Of a stretch of DNA of 64,000 nucleotides, positions 8,086-16,457 are shown one piece after another; within the stretch, counting starts at the first letter, position 1; every line of letters begins with the position of its first letter. The position numbers were made by a program, and so were the translations under genes. Source of the stretch: JAHCHG01 sp041745765 (GTDB lineage Bacteria > Acidobacteriota > Blastocatellia > Pyrinomonadales > Pyrinomonadaceae); contig JBGTIH010000121.1 in assembly GCA_041745765.1 (NCBI GenBank), positions 1 through 64,000 on the forward strand. Reading direction: 5' to 3'. The notes beneath the pieces are model-generated. The model did no database searches, was not told the origin of the DNA, and saw only the letters and a program-made list of their open reading frames with translations.

Positions 8086-9903
8086 TTACTTTCTCAAACG
8101 CGCTTCGACATCGTTGGCTTTCAGCGAATTTCCGGTTGCTCGCTGGAGTTCGGCGATTGCCTTGTTGAGTTCGGTTTGCGCGCGGAGTTCGGTGCTGCGG
8201 GCGTTCATCAGAGCGGTTTGGCGTTCCAAAACGCTGTAAATGTCGGATTGTCCTTCTTCGAGTTTGCGTCTTTCGGAATCGTATTGTTTTTCCGAATTTT
8301 CCCGCGAAATCGCGGCGCTTCTAAGTCTGGCTTCCGAAGTTCTGACCGATTGCAGAGCGTTTCGCACATCAACCTGAATCAATTGTTCGAGTTGTTCGCG
8401 CTGAGTTTGAATCTGTTCGCCCTGCACCAGAGATTTGCCGAACTGCGCTTTCGCCGTTTCGTTGCCGCGAAACGGGAGATTAAATTGCAGACCGACGCGA
8501 TAGGTCGGGTAGCGATTGGCGAAAATATCCGTTACCGAACTGAAATAATTTCCCGTCAATTCCGGCGGAACGTTTTGTGAAGGCGGAATTAAAAGCGGAC
8601 TGATTTGCTGATTCGGCGGCAGAGTCGGATTGACCGCGCCGATTAACTCGTTGATTTTTTGCTGCGTTTGCGTATTGGAAAAAATATCGAGCGCGTCCGG
8701 ATTCGGCGTTCCGCTGATTCCCGACGATGAATATCCGGCGACCAGATCAATCTGCGGTTTTGTCTGATCTCTGAAAAATTTCCGGTCAATCTCGTTAATA
8801 TCTCTCTGAACATTATTTACTTCGATTTCAGGACGATTTTCCAGAGCGAGCGTCAGGGCTTCGGACAGAGATGTGCGCGGAACATTCAGTTCGACCGAAT
8901 CGGTCGGAATAACGGATTCGCTCCAGATCGCTTCATTGCGGTTTTGCGAGATCAGATTTTTCAGATTGTTTTCCGCCCGCCCGACTTCTTCCAAAGCCGT
9001 ATAGACATTCTGTTCGAAATTTGCCACCTGCGTTTCCGAAGCGATGATGTCAACCGGCGCAAGCACGCCTTCGTCAACCAATCTTTTGTTATGTTCGAGC
9101 TGCTGTTTGGCATCGCGCACGCCGTCGCGCTGAACTTGCAGATTTCGCAGAGCGAAGGTTAAATCCCAGTAAGCCCTTTGAACATTGGTGATAATTTCAA
9201 TCGAACGCTGGCGAAATTGCGTGTCCGTCAGAGAAAGATTGCGCTTGGCGATCTCGATTGTGCGGCGCGGCTGATCTATGCCGCGTCCGCGAAGGAGCGG
9301 CTGAACAATATTGAAATTGAGCGAACTGTTGTATTGCGGACTCAAAAGCGAAAGCGGATTGCCCGAACTTACGCGCTGATTGCTGAAATTCGCTTCATAC
9401 GTCGTGCCGAATCTTCGCACGCTTCCCTGAACTCCCGCGTTGCCGACAAGCGAATCCTGCGTAATACTTCTGACATCGCTGAAAACGCTGACATTCGGCG
9501 TGGTCGTCCGTTCATAGAGCGATGTTCCGACAAAACGTGGCTCGTAAAATCCGGTCGCCGCTCTTAAGTCAAACTCCGCGATTCGCACATTTTGCCGCGA
9601 AACTTCGATGTCTTTGTTATTTTCCAGCGCCAGCACAATCGCTTCTTTTAATGTAAGCGGTTTTTGCCGCATCAGATCCACGCCGATCAGACCGAGTTCC
9701 GGTAAACTGCGCTCATTCGATTGATATTCGGGCGCGATTTGCGGAACTCCTTTTAAGTTTTCAGGCTGTACATTTTGCGCGTCATCTACCGGTGTCGGTG
9801 TCGGCGCGGCATCCTGAGCTTTGATTTCGGCTGCCGTAAAAGATAAAAATATGATTGCTAAACCGAATAAATACTTATAAATATAATTTAATTGCCGGAT
9901 CAT
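8086..9903 (-). CDS. TolC-family outer-membrane efflux protein
   Basis: 605 residues with a signal peptide (about 1-30, ending AEIKAQ) and two outer-membrane-efflux (OEP) repeats made of long amphipathic helices, for example the stretch around LRNLQVQRDGVRDAKQQLE and the C-terminal LEEGQSDIYSVLERQ region. It should form the trimeric outer-membrane channel for the exporter encoded upstream on the same strand (HlyD adaptor, ATPase, permease). A proline/threonine-rich linker follows the signal peptide. It is separated from the methyltransferase gene by 226 nt carrying its own promoter-like and operator-like sequences. Confidence 0.92.
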   Translation of the reverse strand: MIRQLNYIYKYLFGLAIIFLSFTAAEIKAQDAAPTPTPVDDAQNVQPENLKGVPQIAPEYQSNERSLPELGLIGVDLMRQKPLTLKEAIVLALENNKDIEVSRQNVRIAEFDLRAATGFYEPRFVGTSLYERTTTPNVSVFSDVRSITQDSLVGNAGVQGSVRRFGTTYEANFSNQRVSSGNPLSLLSPQYNSSLNFNIVQPLLRGRGIDQPRRTIEIAKRNLSLTDTQFRQRSIEIITNVQRAYWDLTFALRNLQVQRDGVRDAKQQLEHNKRLVDEGVLAPVDIIASETQVANFEQNVYTALEEVGRAENNLKNLISQNRNEAIWSESVIPTDSVELNVPRTSLSEALTLALENRPEIEVNNVQRDINEIDRKFFRDQTKPQIDLVAGYSSSGISGTPNPDALDIFSNTQTQQKINELIGAVNPTLPPNQQISPLLIPPSQNVPPELTGNYFSSVTDIFANRYPTYRVGLQFNLPFRGNETAKAQFGKSLVQGEQIQTQREQLEQLIQVDVRNALQSVRTSEARLRSAAISRENSEKQYDSERRKLEEGQSDIYSVLERQTALMNARSTELRAQTELNKAIAELQRATGNSLKANDVEARLRK

Positions 9904-9918
9904 AAAACCTCATTTTTA

Positions 9919-9942
9919 ATAAGTAAGTAAGCACTTACTTAT
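9919..9942. promoter_or_regulatory. Palindromic operator (TetR-type) upstream of tolC
   Basis: Perfect 10-bp arms ATAAGTAAGT and ACTTACTTAT separated by 4 nt lie 16 nt before the TolC start codon. A TTGACA-like -35 on the minus strand is at 9973-9978, so a repressor here would sit over or just downstream of the promoter. The symmetry and arm length are typical of TetR/AcrR-family sites. It differs from the palindrome at the local tetR gene, so the cognate regulator may be encoded elsewhere. Confidence 0.55.
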
Positions 9943-9983
9943 CTTTTAATTTTTCTCATTTTTCATAAACAATGTCAAACAGG

Positions 9984-10119
9984 TTAGTGTAAAAATTGCG
10001 TGAACACGAAGCCTCCTAAAATCAGCACCATACCGCCGCTTTCTGCAACGATTAAACTATATATAAATCAAAAAGCTACAAGGTTTCGCGACGAAAAAAT
10101 ATTTTCTGTCAAAGATCAT
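9984..10119 (-). pseudogene. Possible frameshifted small membrane-protein ORF
   Basis: A good Shine-Dalgarno (GAGGA) precedes ATG at 10119, giving MIFDRKYFFVAKPC and then a stop. Skipping one base in the TATATATAG stretch joins this to a 24-codon hydrophobic tail (LIVAESGGMVLILGGFVF) ending at 9984. The joined product would be a 44-residue single-helix membrane protein. It may be a relic, a sequencing indel, or chance. Confidence 0.3.
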
Positions 10120-10129
10120 AATTTTTTCC

Positions 10130-10609
10130 TCAAATCCAGCGGCGAACCGATTTTTTGTAATCGAGATATTCCGCGCCGAATTTTTCTTCCAGATATTTTT
10201 CCTCGCGCAAGATCACGCCGTAGTGCATAAAAATCAAGACCAAAACCAGAAACGGCAAAAACCAGACTGCGTTAAAAATCAAAGTTACGCCCGAATAAAT
10301 TAAAATCATCGCTGCGTAGATTGGATTGCGGCTGAGGGAATAAATTCCGTCCGAAATAATCGCGTTCGTCGGTTTCCAGGGCTCGATATTCGTCTTTGCT
10401 TTTTGCATTTTAATTTTCGCGACGAGAATTATGCCGAGTCCGAAAATTATTAATAAACTGCCGAAAATTCTTGCTGAAAACAAATATTCCGCCGGAAAAA
10501 TGTAAAACGGTCGAAACCATTGCAGAATTCCGCCGGGAACTAATCCGCTCAAAAAAATAAGCGGCGGCGGCGCGATCACGCCGGGCGTGTCTTTTTTCGT
10601 ATTTTCCAT
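10130..10609 (-). CDS. Isoprenylcysteine/phospholipid methyltransferase-like membrane protein
   Basis: About 159 residues with four hydrophobic segments and the C-terminal signature of the ICMT/PEMT family: DGIYSLSRNPIY, then a glutamate-rich EEKYLEEKFG and a final YLDYKKSVRRW. Family members use S-adenosylmethionine to methylate lipid or isoprenoid substrates in the membrane. ATG at 10609 is preferred over an in-frame TTG at 10621. It lies in the exporter gene row, between the HlyD adaptor and TolC, so it may modify the exported lipid-like substrate (inference). Confidence 0.8.
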   Translation of the reverse strand: MENTKKDTPGVIAPPPLIFLSGLVPGGILQWFRPFYIFPAEYLFSARIFGSLLIIFGLGIILVAKIKMQKAKTNIEPWKPTNAIISDGIYSLSRNPIYAAMILIYSGVTLIFNAVWFLPFLVLVLIFMHYGVILREEKYLEEKFGAEYLDYKKSVRRWI

Positions 10610-10655
10610 AATTTTTAACAAACTGTTTTCAAATTAATATTGACGAATCAATTTC

Positions 10656-10747
10656 AAATCTATCAATTATCAACTGTCAACTGTTTTTCAGTAATTAAAG
10701 CCTTGTTTTTCTGATAAATCAGTTGATAGTTGACAGTTGATAGATTT
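10656..10747. repeat. Heptad array pair (unit TATCAAC/TGTCAAC)
   Basis: Left arm 10656-10682 and right arm 10720-10747 are reverse complements with units in a different order. The pair fills the spacer between the adaptor gene and the methyltransferase gene, which are read in the same direction. Confidence 0.75.
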
Positions 10748-10790
10748 ATTCAAACTTGTTCGAGTTTTCAAACTAAACCGGTTTGAATTT

Positions 10791-11930
10791 TCAATTTCCC
10801 GTTTCAATAAAAGCATCAACGCGCAGACCGAGCGGCAGTTTTTGACCGGGCGCGAGTTCGATTAAAATTTCGAGAATTTTCGTATCAACCTTTTCGGTCG
10901 GGCGTTCGGTTCGGAAATTTTTTCTGCCTAAGATTTGACCGATTTTCACGACTTTTCCCTGAAATTTCCGGTCGCCGAAAGCGTCCGCCGTAACAAATGC
11001 GCCTTGATTTTCGCGCACGCTGGCAACATCCGTTTCGTCCAGATCAACGCGCACGCGCAAGGCGGAAACGTCGGCAATCGAAACAATTCCCGTCGGATTT
11101 TCCGGCGAAACCGATTCGCCGCCCTTCAGGCGCTTTCGCAAAATCACGCCCGAAATCGGCGCGCGAACAATCGTTTTATCGAGATTTGCCTGCGCCGTGC
11201 GAACGCGTGCTTCGGCTTCGCGGATCAGCGCGCCGAATTCGTTTATCTGCTTTTCCGCCAATAAAATCGCGGCATCGGCTTTGCTGAGATCGTCTTTTCT
11301 GGCATCGGCATTTACGACGTTGTATTTTTCGCGCAGCGCATTCGATTGTTTTTGCGCCGTTTCCAGATCGCGTCTTGCTCGTTCAAGTTCTTCACGCGAA
11401 ACATCGCCCGAATTGAATAATTTTTCGCGTCTTGTCAATTCGCGCTGCGCCTGTTCGACATTCGGCAGAGTTTGTTCGTAATTTTCAAAAGCCTCGCGAC
11501 GTTCTTCGGGGCGCGCTCCGTTAAAAATCCGCGCTTTTTCGGCTTTTGTCTGCAAAAGCCTTGCGTTTGCCGTTTGTTCTTGCCGCCGCAGAGTTTCGAT
11601 CTGCGTTTTTGCCGAAGTAATTTGCGCCTCGAAATCCGCGTTTTCCAAAACGGCGATCGTTTGCCCCTTTAAGACTTGCTCGCCTTCTTCAACTAAAACC
11701 TCTTTCAATTTGCCCGGAATTTCCGCGCCGACTTCGATCTCTTCCGAAATCGCCTCGACCACGCCGGGCGCAACGACCGTGTTTTTACTGATTTCGTTTT
11801 TTTCATTTGCTTCATTTTCCGCCGAAACTTTTTGAACTCCGGCGCGATTCGGCTGGTAAAACACGAAATAAAAAACCGAAAAAGCCGCCAATAAACTAAC
11901 AATTACCGATAAAATCAAAGTCTTTTTCAT
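10791..11930 (-). CDS. HlyD/DevB-type periplasmic adaptor (membrane fusion protein)
   Basis: 379 residues. One N-terminal membrane anchor (about 5-25), a lipoyl half-motif (GKLKEVLVEEGEQVLKGQ), a long coiled coil of Q/E/R-rich heptads from about 100 to 240, the second lipoyl half (ISGVILRKRLKGGESV) and a beta-barrel domain. It links the inner-membrane ABC permease to TolC. The start codon overlaps the ATPase stop as ATGA, showing translational coupling. The family match is closest in style to DevB adaptors of DevBCA glycolipid exporters. Confidence 0.9.
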   Translation of the reverse strand: MKKTLILSVIVSLLAAFSVFYFVFYQPNRAGVQKVSAENEANEKNEISKNTVVAPGVVEAISEEIEVGAEIPGKLKEVLVEEGEQVLKGQTIAVLENADFEAQITSAKTQIETLRRQEQTANARLLQTKAEKARIFNGARPEERREAFENYEQTLPNVEQAQRELTRREKLFNSGDVSREELERARRDLETAQKQSNALREKYNVVNADARKDDLSKADAAILLAEKQINEFGALIREAEARVRTAQANLDKTIVRAPISGVILRKRLKGGESVSPENPTGIVSIADVSALRVRVDLDETDVASVRENQGAFVTADAFGDRKFQGKVVKIGQILGRKNFRTERPTEKVDTKILEILIELAPGQKLPLGLRVDAFIETGN

Positions 11931-12685
11931 AAAATTGCTCCTTCCAGCTCAAAATTTTTCGGCGGAATGTTCAAATAGTCCGTCTCCCTGTCTCCCTGTC
12001 TCCCTGTCTCCCTTTCTAAAATTCGCCCGTCTTCGATCTCGACAATGCGGTCGGCGTAATCGAAGATGCGATTGTCGTGCGTGACGACGACGATGGCGCG
12101 ATTTTTCTCATGCGCGAGTTCCTGCAAAAGATCCATAATCAATTTACCCGATTCGGAATCGAGCGCGGCGGTCGGCTCGTCCGCCAGAATAATATGCGGT
12201 TCGCCCGCTAAAGCTCTGGCGATTGCCACGCGCTGTTTTTGTCCGCCCGAAAGATCCGCCGGATAAGTTTTAAGTTTTTCGCTCAAACCGACTTTTTCAA
12301 GAAGATGCGCTGCTTTTTGTTTCCCTTCTTTACCGCGAACGCCTTTTAGATCGAGCGCGATCTCGACATTTTCTTCCGCTGTTAAAGCCGGAAAAAGATT
12401 AAAACCCTGAAAAATAAAACCGATATTTTCCAGTCTGATTTTTTGCAAACGGCTCTGCGGCAAACCGATTGTTTCGATTTCCCGGATTTTGCAGCTTCCC
12501 GAAGTTGCCGATAAAATACAGCCGGCAATCGAGATCAGCGTCGTTTTCCCCGAACCGCTCGCCCCGAGCAGCAGAAGCAATTCGCTTTCAAAGACATCCA
12601 GATCAACATTTTTCAGCGCGTGAACCGCCGTTTCGCCCGCGCCGTAGGTTTTTACGAGATTTTTTACTTCAATCGCTTTTTTCAT
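11927..12685 (-). CDS. ABC transporter ATPase, MacB/LolD/DevA type
   Basis: 252 residues. Walker A GASGSGKT at 41-48, Q-loop FQGFNL near 92-97, signature LSGGQ at 145-149, Walker B ILADE at 166-170 and the switch histidine in VVVTHD. Energises export of a substrate through the permease encoded at 13147. The family normally ends near residue 225-235. Here a 25-residue tail (containing GRQGDRETD) is encoded by four tandem octamers GTCTCCCT (11982-12013 on the plus strand), an apparent repeat invasion of the 3' end. Both ends overlap neighbours as ATGA. Confidence 0.93.
   Translation of the reverse strand: MKKAIEVKNLVKTYGAGETAVHALKNVDLDVFESELLLLLGASGSGKTTLISIAGCILSATSGSCKIREIETIGLPQSRLQKIRLENIGFIFQGFNLFPALTAEENVEIALDLKGVRGKEGKQKAAHLLEKVGLSEKLKTYPADLSGGQKQRVAIARALAGEPHIILADEPTAALDSESGKLIMDLLQELAHEKNRAIVVVTHDNRIFDYADRIVEIEDGRILERETGRQGDRETDYLNIPPKNFELEGAIL
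11982..12013. repeat. Four tandem octamers GTCTCCCT inside the ATPase gene
   Basis: Four perfect copies of an 8-nt unit, in frame within the coding sequence, giving the extra tail of the ATPase. There is no inverted partner within 150 nt. Confidence 0.85.
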
Positions 12686-13131
12686 TTTTCACCTTTTCCC
12701 GTCCACCAAACCCAAACTATCAGCGGAATTTGCAAAGCAACGCGAAACCATTGGTACAACGAGTTACTCATAAAACCGCCGAGTTGAATGTTTTCCAGCG
12801 CGGTATAAATATTTGCGGGATAAACCGCCAAAAGCAACAGAATCAAGCCGTAACTTGCCGCTCGTTTTGTTTTAGTAACGATCAAACCGATGCCGCCCAA
12901 AATCTCGAAAACGCCGCTGATATAAACCATCATTAGAGGAAAAGGGATAAGGGGCGGCATCAGTTTCATAAATGTATCGGGAATCAGAAAATGCGAAACG
13001 CCGGCTAATATAAACGTCAAACCCGTGCCGATTCGTGCATTATTCTTGAAATCTTTTATCGGATTAATGCCGGTTTTCGAAGCTAAAAATAAAATTCCCG
13101 TAAAAATAAAAATTAAAAAGAAAACAGTCAT
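12682..13131 (-). CDS. DoxX-family membrane protein
   Basis: 149 residues with four hydrophobic helices. The pattern of a small integral membrane protein with ILAGVSHFLIPDTFMKLMPP and GVFEILGGIGLI segments is that of DoxX/DoxD-like proteins, whose roles are poorly defined (quinone or redox-stress links in some). It is translationally coupled to the ATPase (ATGA overlap) and has its own AGGAG site, so it belongs to the exporter operon. Its function there is unknown. Confidence 0.75.
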   Translation of the reverse strand: MTVFFLIFIFTGILFLASKTGINPIKDFKNNARIGTGLTFILAGVSHFLIPDTFMKLMPPLIPFPLMMVYISGVFEILGGIGLIVTKTKRAASYGLILLLLAVYPANIYTALENIQLGGFMSNSLYQWFRVALQIPLIVWVWWTGKGEK

Positions 13132-13146
13132 CTCACAAAAAAACTC

Positions 13147-14271
13147 CTATCCCTTAAAAACCATCGCGGGATCGATCCGCGTTACTTTATTGATCGAAAC
13201 GACCGACGCGCCGACGCACATCAGAATCGTTAAAATAAACAAACCGCCGATTAATTCGAGCGGCAAAATGATCGCCGTCGTGCCTTTTAATGAAATATAA
13301 GAAACGAAAAGCGCGATGCTCATCCCGACCGCGTAGCCGATCAAACCGCTCAGAAATGCCTGCGTGATAATCACTTTGTAAAGATAAAAATTCGACGCGC
13401 CCATCGCTTTTAGAGTTCCGTATTCGCGGATGTGATCGACGGTCGCCGAATAGATCGTCTGCGCGACGACGACCACACCGACCAGCAAACCCAGAAACGC
13501 CGCAATCAAAACAGTAATTCCCGCGCCCGTGCCGAACATCCAGTAATTGCGCTGTTTTTCCGTCCATTCAGCGCGCGTGTAAACGTCAACGTCTGACACG
13601 CGGCTTTTTAAATCCGCTTTAAGTCGTTGCAAATCAACGCCTTCTTTGGCTTTGACGACCAGAAAAAGCGTCTGGTCTTCCGAAATTCCGAAAAATGTCT
13701 GGGCGTTTTTAAATGTCGTAAAAACGGGCGGCGAGGTTGTAAAAGAGCGAACGCCGCGTGTAAAACCGACGATTTTTGCGCGAAAACCGCCGATCTCGAC
13801 CGTTTCGCCAATCCGCGATACGCCGAGTTTTTCTTTATAAAGTTCTTCGACCATCACCGCGTCGGGCTGGCGCAGATCTTCCAGATTTCCTTCGACGATC
13901 TTGAACGGAATGCCCATTCCGCCGTCCAAATCTCCGCCAACGAGCAAAATTCCCGTATCCGCGCCGTTCGGTTTTTTCCAGTTGGCAAATTGAAATATTT
14001 GTTTCTCGACGCGCGCGACATCGTTTGAAGCAAGAACCTTGTAAAGTTTCTGTTCGGAAAACGGAACTCCGTCCTCGGCGTGCGTAACATTTGCCGAAGT
14101 TATCCAGAGATCGGCGTTCGAATAATAAAGAATATCGGAAGTTGCCCGCTGAAAACCGACGAAAAGCCCGAGCTGAATCGAACTCAAAACAACCGAAAAG
14201 ATAATTCCGACGAGCGTTACCGCCAGGCGAACCTTATCGTGAAACAGATTTTTTAAAGCTAAAGAAGCCAT
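13147..14271 (-). CDS. ABC exporter permease, DevC/FtsX-MacB type
   Basis: 374 residues: an N-terminal membrane helix (about 15-38), a large periplasmic MacB-PCD-like domain, then three membrane helices in the C-terminal third (FtsX domain, with GTLKAMGASNFYLYKVI between helices). The motif VRSFTTSPPVFTTFKNA is typical of DevC permeases, which export glycolipids in cyanobacteria. First structural gene after the divergent tetR operator region; it is followed by doxX, ATPase and adaptor genes. Confidence 0.88.
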   Translation of the reverse strand: MASLALKNLFHDKVRLAVTLVGIIFSVVLSSIQLGLFVGFQRATSDILYYSNADLWITSANVTHAEDGVPFSEQKLYKVLASNDVARVEKQIFQFANWKKPNGADTGILLVGGDLDGGMGIPFKIVEGNLEDLRQPDAVMVEELYKEKLGVSRIGETVEIGGFRAKIVGFTRGVRSFTTSPPVFTTFKNAQTFFGISEDQTLFLVVKAKEGVDLQRLKADLKSRVSDVDVYTRAEWTEKQRNYWMFGTGAGITVLIAAFLGLLVGVVVVAQTIYSATVDHIREYGTLKAMGASNFYLYKVIITQAFLSGLIGYAVGMSIALFVSYISLKGTTAIILPLELIGGLFILTILMCVGASVVSINKVTRIDPAMVFKG

Positions 14272-14318
14272 TTTTATTGCGAAATTTACTAAAAATCTTA
14301 CTTAACATTTAACATTCA

Positions 14319-14333
14319 ATTAACACCGTTAAG
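14319..14333. promoter_or_regulatory. Putative TetR operator between tetR and the exporter operon
   Basis: ATTAACACCGTTAAG matches 13 of 15 positions of the perfect palindrome CTTAACACTGTTAAG found at the tetR start (14968-14982). It lies 48 nt before the permease start codon. Two similar sites in this position suggest one regulator controls both transcripts. Confidence 0.5.
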
Positions 14334-14351
14334 CCGAAAGGCAAAAAAATT

Positions 14352-14963
14352 TTAATGCTGCAAACCTTTAATCAAGGTTTCGATCGTGTTATCGATCAGG
14401 GCATCTTTTTCGACAAAGGGAAAGTCTTTATGCGCGATCAAAAGCGAAGTTATACCGTGAATTCCCGCCCAGAGCGTCTGGCTGACGGTCGCCACATCGC
14501 CGCGCTTGATCTGGCTCGCCTTCATCGAATCCGTCACCATCTGCACGATATGTTCAAACGCTTTCTGTCCGCTCGAACCTTCATACGGATGATGTTTTTC
14601 GCCCAGATATTCGGAAAGCGGCATAATAAAAGTTACTTCGTAATGATTCGGATATTTTAAACCGAAATCTACATAAGCCCGCATTCCTTTGCGCAGACAA
14701 CTGATCGGTTCGTAAAAGGTCGTTTCGATTTTCTCGATGTCTTTGATTAATTTTAAAAAAGTCTCGTCGCAGATTTGATTCAGCAGATCGGTTTTATCTT
14801 TAAAATACAGATAAATCGTCGTCGGGCTGTATTCGATCTTCTGGGCGATCTTCCGCATTGAAACATTTGAATAACCTTCCTTGGCAAACATTTCGCTGGC
14901 GGCATCGAGTATTTTCTGCCGCAAATCTTCCTGTTCTTTTTCTCTGCGTTCTTTGATTCCCAT
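14352..14963 (-). CDS. TetR/AcrR-family transcriptional regulator
   Basis: About 203 residues. The N-terminal helix-turn-helix reads ILDAASEMFAKEGYSNVSM then IAQKIEYSPTTIYLYFKDK, the standard TetR DNA-binding domain. The C-terminal ligand domain resembles the TetR_C_33-like group. ATG at 14963 is preferred over GTG at 14975, because the latter falls inside the operator palindrome. It is the first gene of the exporter row and probably represses it until the ligand binds. Confidence 0.88.
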   Translation of the reverse strand: MGIKERREKEQEDLRQKILDAASEMFAKEGYSNVSMRKIAQKIEYSPTTIYLYFKDKTDLLNQICDETFLKLIKDIEKIETTFYEPISCLRKGMRAYVDFGLKYPNHYEVTFIMPLSEYLGEKHHPYEGSSGQKAFEHIVQMVTDSMKASQIKRGDVATVSQTLWAGIHGITSLLIAHKDFPFVEKDALIDNTIETLIKGLQH

Positions 14964-14967
14964 AATG

Positions 14968-14982
14968 CTTAACACTGTTAAG
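14968..14982. promoter_or_regulatory. Perfect palindrome at the tetR start (auto-operator)
   Basis: CTTAACA-C-TGTTAAG is a perfect 7-bp inverted repeat 5 nt upstream of the tetR ATG. It is the expected place for TetR autoregulation and has a near copy at 14319-14333. Confidence 0.6.
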
Positions 14983-15065
14983 TTAATTTAATTTTCATAA
15001 TTTTGTCAAGTTAAATTTGTTTGCGATTTTTAGTTTTCAAATATTTGTTTATAATCAGTTCTTTT

Positions 15066-16301
15066 ATGAAATCAACAAAAACATCATATCCGCGCGGCAA
15101 GATCAGGATTCTTTTGCTTGAAAACATCAGCAAATCGGCGGTCGCCGAATTTGAGGAAAGCGGTTACACGGAGATAAAGAGAATTTCCGGTGCCTTGAGC
15201 GAAGCCGAATTAATCGCGGAAATCAGAGGCGCGCATATTGTCGGGATTCGTTCAAAAACGCAACTGAATGAAAATGTTCTGGAAAAAGCCGAAAAACTTC
15301 TGGCAATCGGCGCATTTTGCATCGGAACGAATCAGATTGATCTGGAGGCGGCGCGGCGTAAAGGAATCGCCGTTTTTAACGCGCCGTATTCAAATACACG
15401 CTCGGTCGCCGAATTGGTTTTGGGTTTGTGCGTGATGCTGATTCGCAAAATTCCCGATAAAAACGCGGCGGCGCACAAAGGAATCTGGCTTAAAGATGCG
15501 CGCGGAAGCTACGAATTGCGCGGCAAAACTCTGGGAATTATCGGCTACGGAAATATCGGTTCGCAGGTTTCTTCCCTGGCGGAAGCCTTCGGAATGGAAG
15601 TCGTTTATTTCGATGTCGCATCGCGTCTGGCTCGCGGAAATGTCAAGCAAATGCGGACTTTGAGCGACATTTTGCAGAATTCCGACATCGTTACGCTGCA
15701 CGTCCCGTCCGACGCGGCGACGCGCAATATGATTGATGAAGCCGCGTTTTCAGAGATGAAAAAAGGCGCGATTCTCATAAACTATTCACGCGGCGATGTC
15801 GTTGATCTCGTTGCTTTGAAAAAATTCATCGAAAACGGCACGATTTCCGGTGCGGCGGTAGATGTCTTTCCCGAAGAACCGGAGAAAAGCGGTGACAAAT
15901 TCGAGACGCCTTTGCAAAACTTGCCGAATGTGATTTTAACGCCGCACATCGGCGGTTCGACCGAAGAAGCGCAGGCAAATATCGGTTTGGATGTTACGGC
16001 AAAACTGATCAATTATCTCGAACTCGGTTCGTCAAACGGTTCGCTGACCGTGCCGGATGTCAATCTGCCGCCGCAAGCCGGAACGCACCGAATTCTGCAT
16101 ATACACGAGAATATTCCGGGTGTTTTGGGCGAGATAAATTCAAAACTTTCGGGAAAAGGAATCAATATTCTCGGACAATATTTGAAGACCAATGAAGAGA
16201 TCGGTTACGTAATTTTAGATGTGGATACAAAACTTTCTCAAAAAGCCTTTGAAATAATGAAACAGGTTAGAGGCACGATAAAAACGCGGATGGTTTATTA
16301 A
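15066..16301 (+). CDS. serA: D-3-phosphoglycerate dehydrogenase
   Basis: First step of serine synthesis, oxidising 3-phosphoglycerate with NAD. From ATG 15066 the product is 411 residues, close to the 410 of E. coli SerA (an upstream TTG at 15021 would add 15 non-conserved residues). Rossmann motif GYGNIGSQV is at about 160, the RGDVVD segment and catalytic TPHIGGSTEEAQ follow, and the last 75 residues form an ACT domain (IPGVLGEINSKLSGKGINI) that mediates serine feedback. Transcribed divergently from tetR and followed by a clear terminator. Confidence 0.95.
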   Translation: MKSTKTSYPRGKIRILLLENISKSAVAEFEESGYTEIKRISGALSEAELIAEIRGAHIVGIRSKTQLNENVLEKAEKLLAIGAFCIGTNQIDLEAARRKGIAVFNAPYSNTRSVAELVLGLCVMLIRKIPDKNAAAHKGIWLKDARGSYELRGKTLGIIGYGNIGSQVSSLAEAFGMEVVYFDVASRLARGNVKQMRTLSDILQNSDIVTLHVPSDAATRNMIDEAAFSEMKKGAILINYSRGDVVDLVALKKFIENGTISGAAVDVFPEEPEKSGDKFETPLQNLPNVILTPHIGGSTEEAQANIGLDVTAKLINYLELGSSNGSLTVPDVNLPPQAGTHRILHIHENIPGVLGEINSKLSGKGINILGQYLKTNEEIGYVILDVDTKLSQKAFEIMKQVRGTIKTRMVY

Positions 16302-16377
16302 ATGTATACGACAGATTTTTTTTAGAAATTCCCATGCGGAAACAGAAGTTTCGTAAATCGAAAATATAAAATTTTAT

Positions 16378-16419
16378 TGCTGAATTCTCTTCCGATTTCG
16401 AGTGGAGGAGAATTCAGCA
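16378..16419. repeat. 12-bp stem hairpin downstream of serA
   Basis: TGCTGAATTCTC (16378-16389) pairs perfectly with 16408-16419. It precedes the main terminator of serA. Confidence 0.6.
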
Positions 16420-16424
16420 GAAAT

Positions 16425-16457
16425 GCTGTGTTAAGTGTTAATAACACGGCTTTTTTT
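16425..16457 (+). terminator. serA terminator
   Basis: Stem GCTGTGTTA/TAACACGGC (one G-T pair) followed by seven T residues on the plus strand. It touches the 3' end of the convergent lipoprotein pseudogene. Confidence 0.75.
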
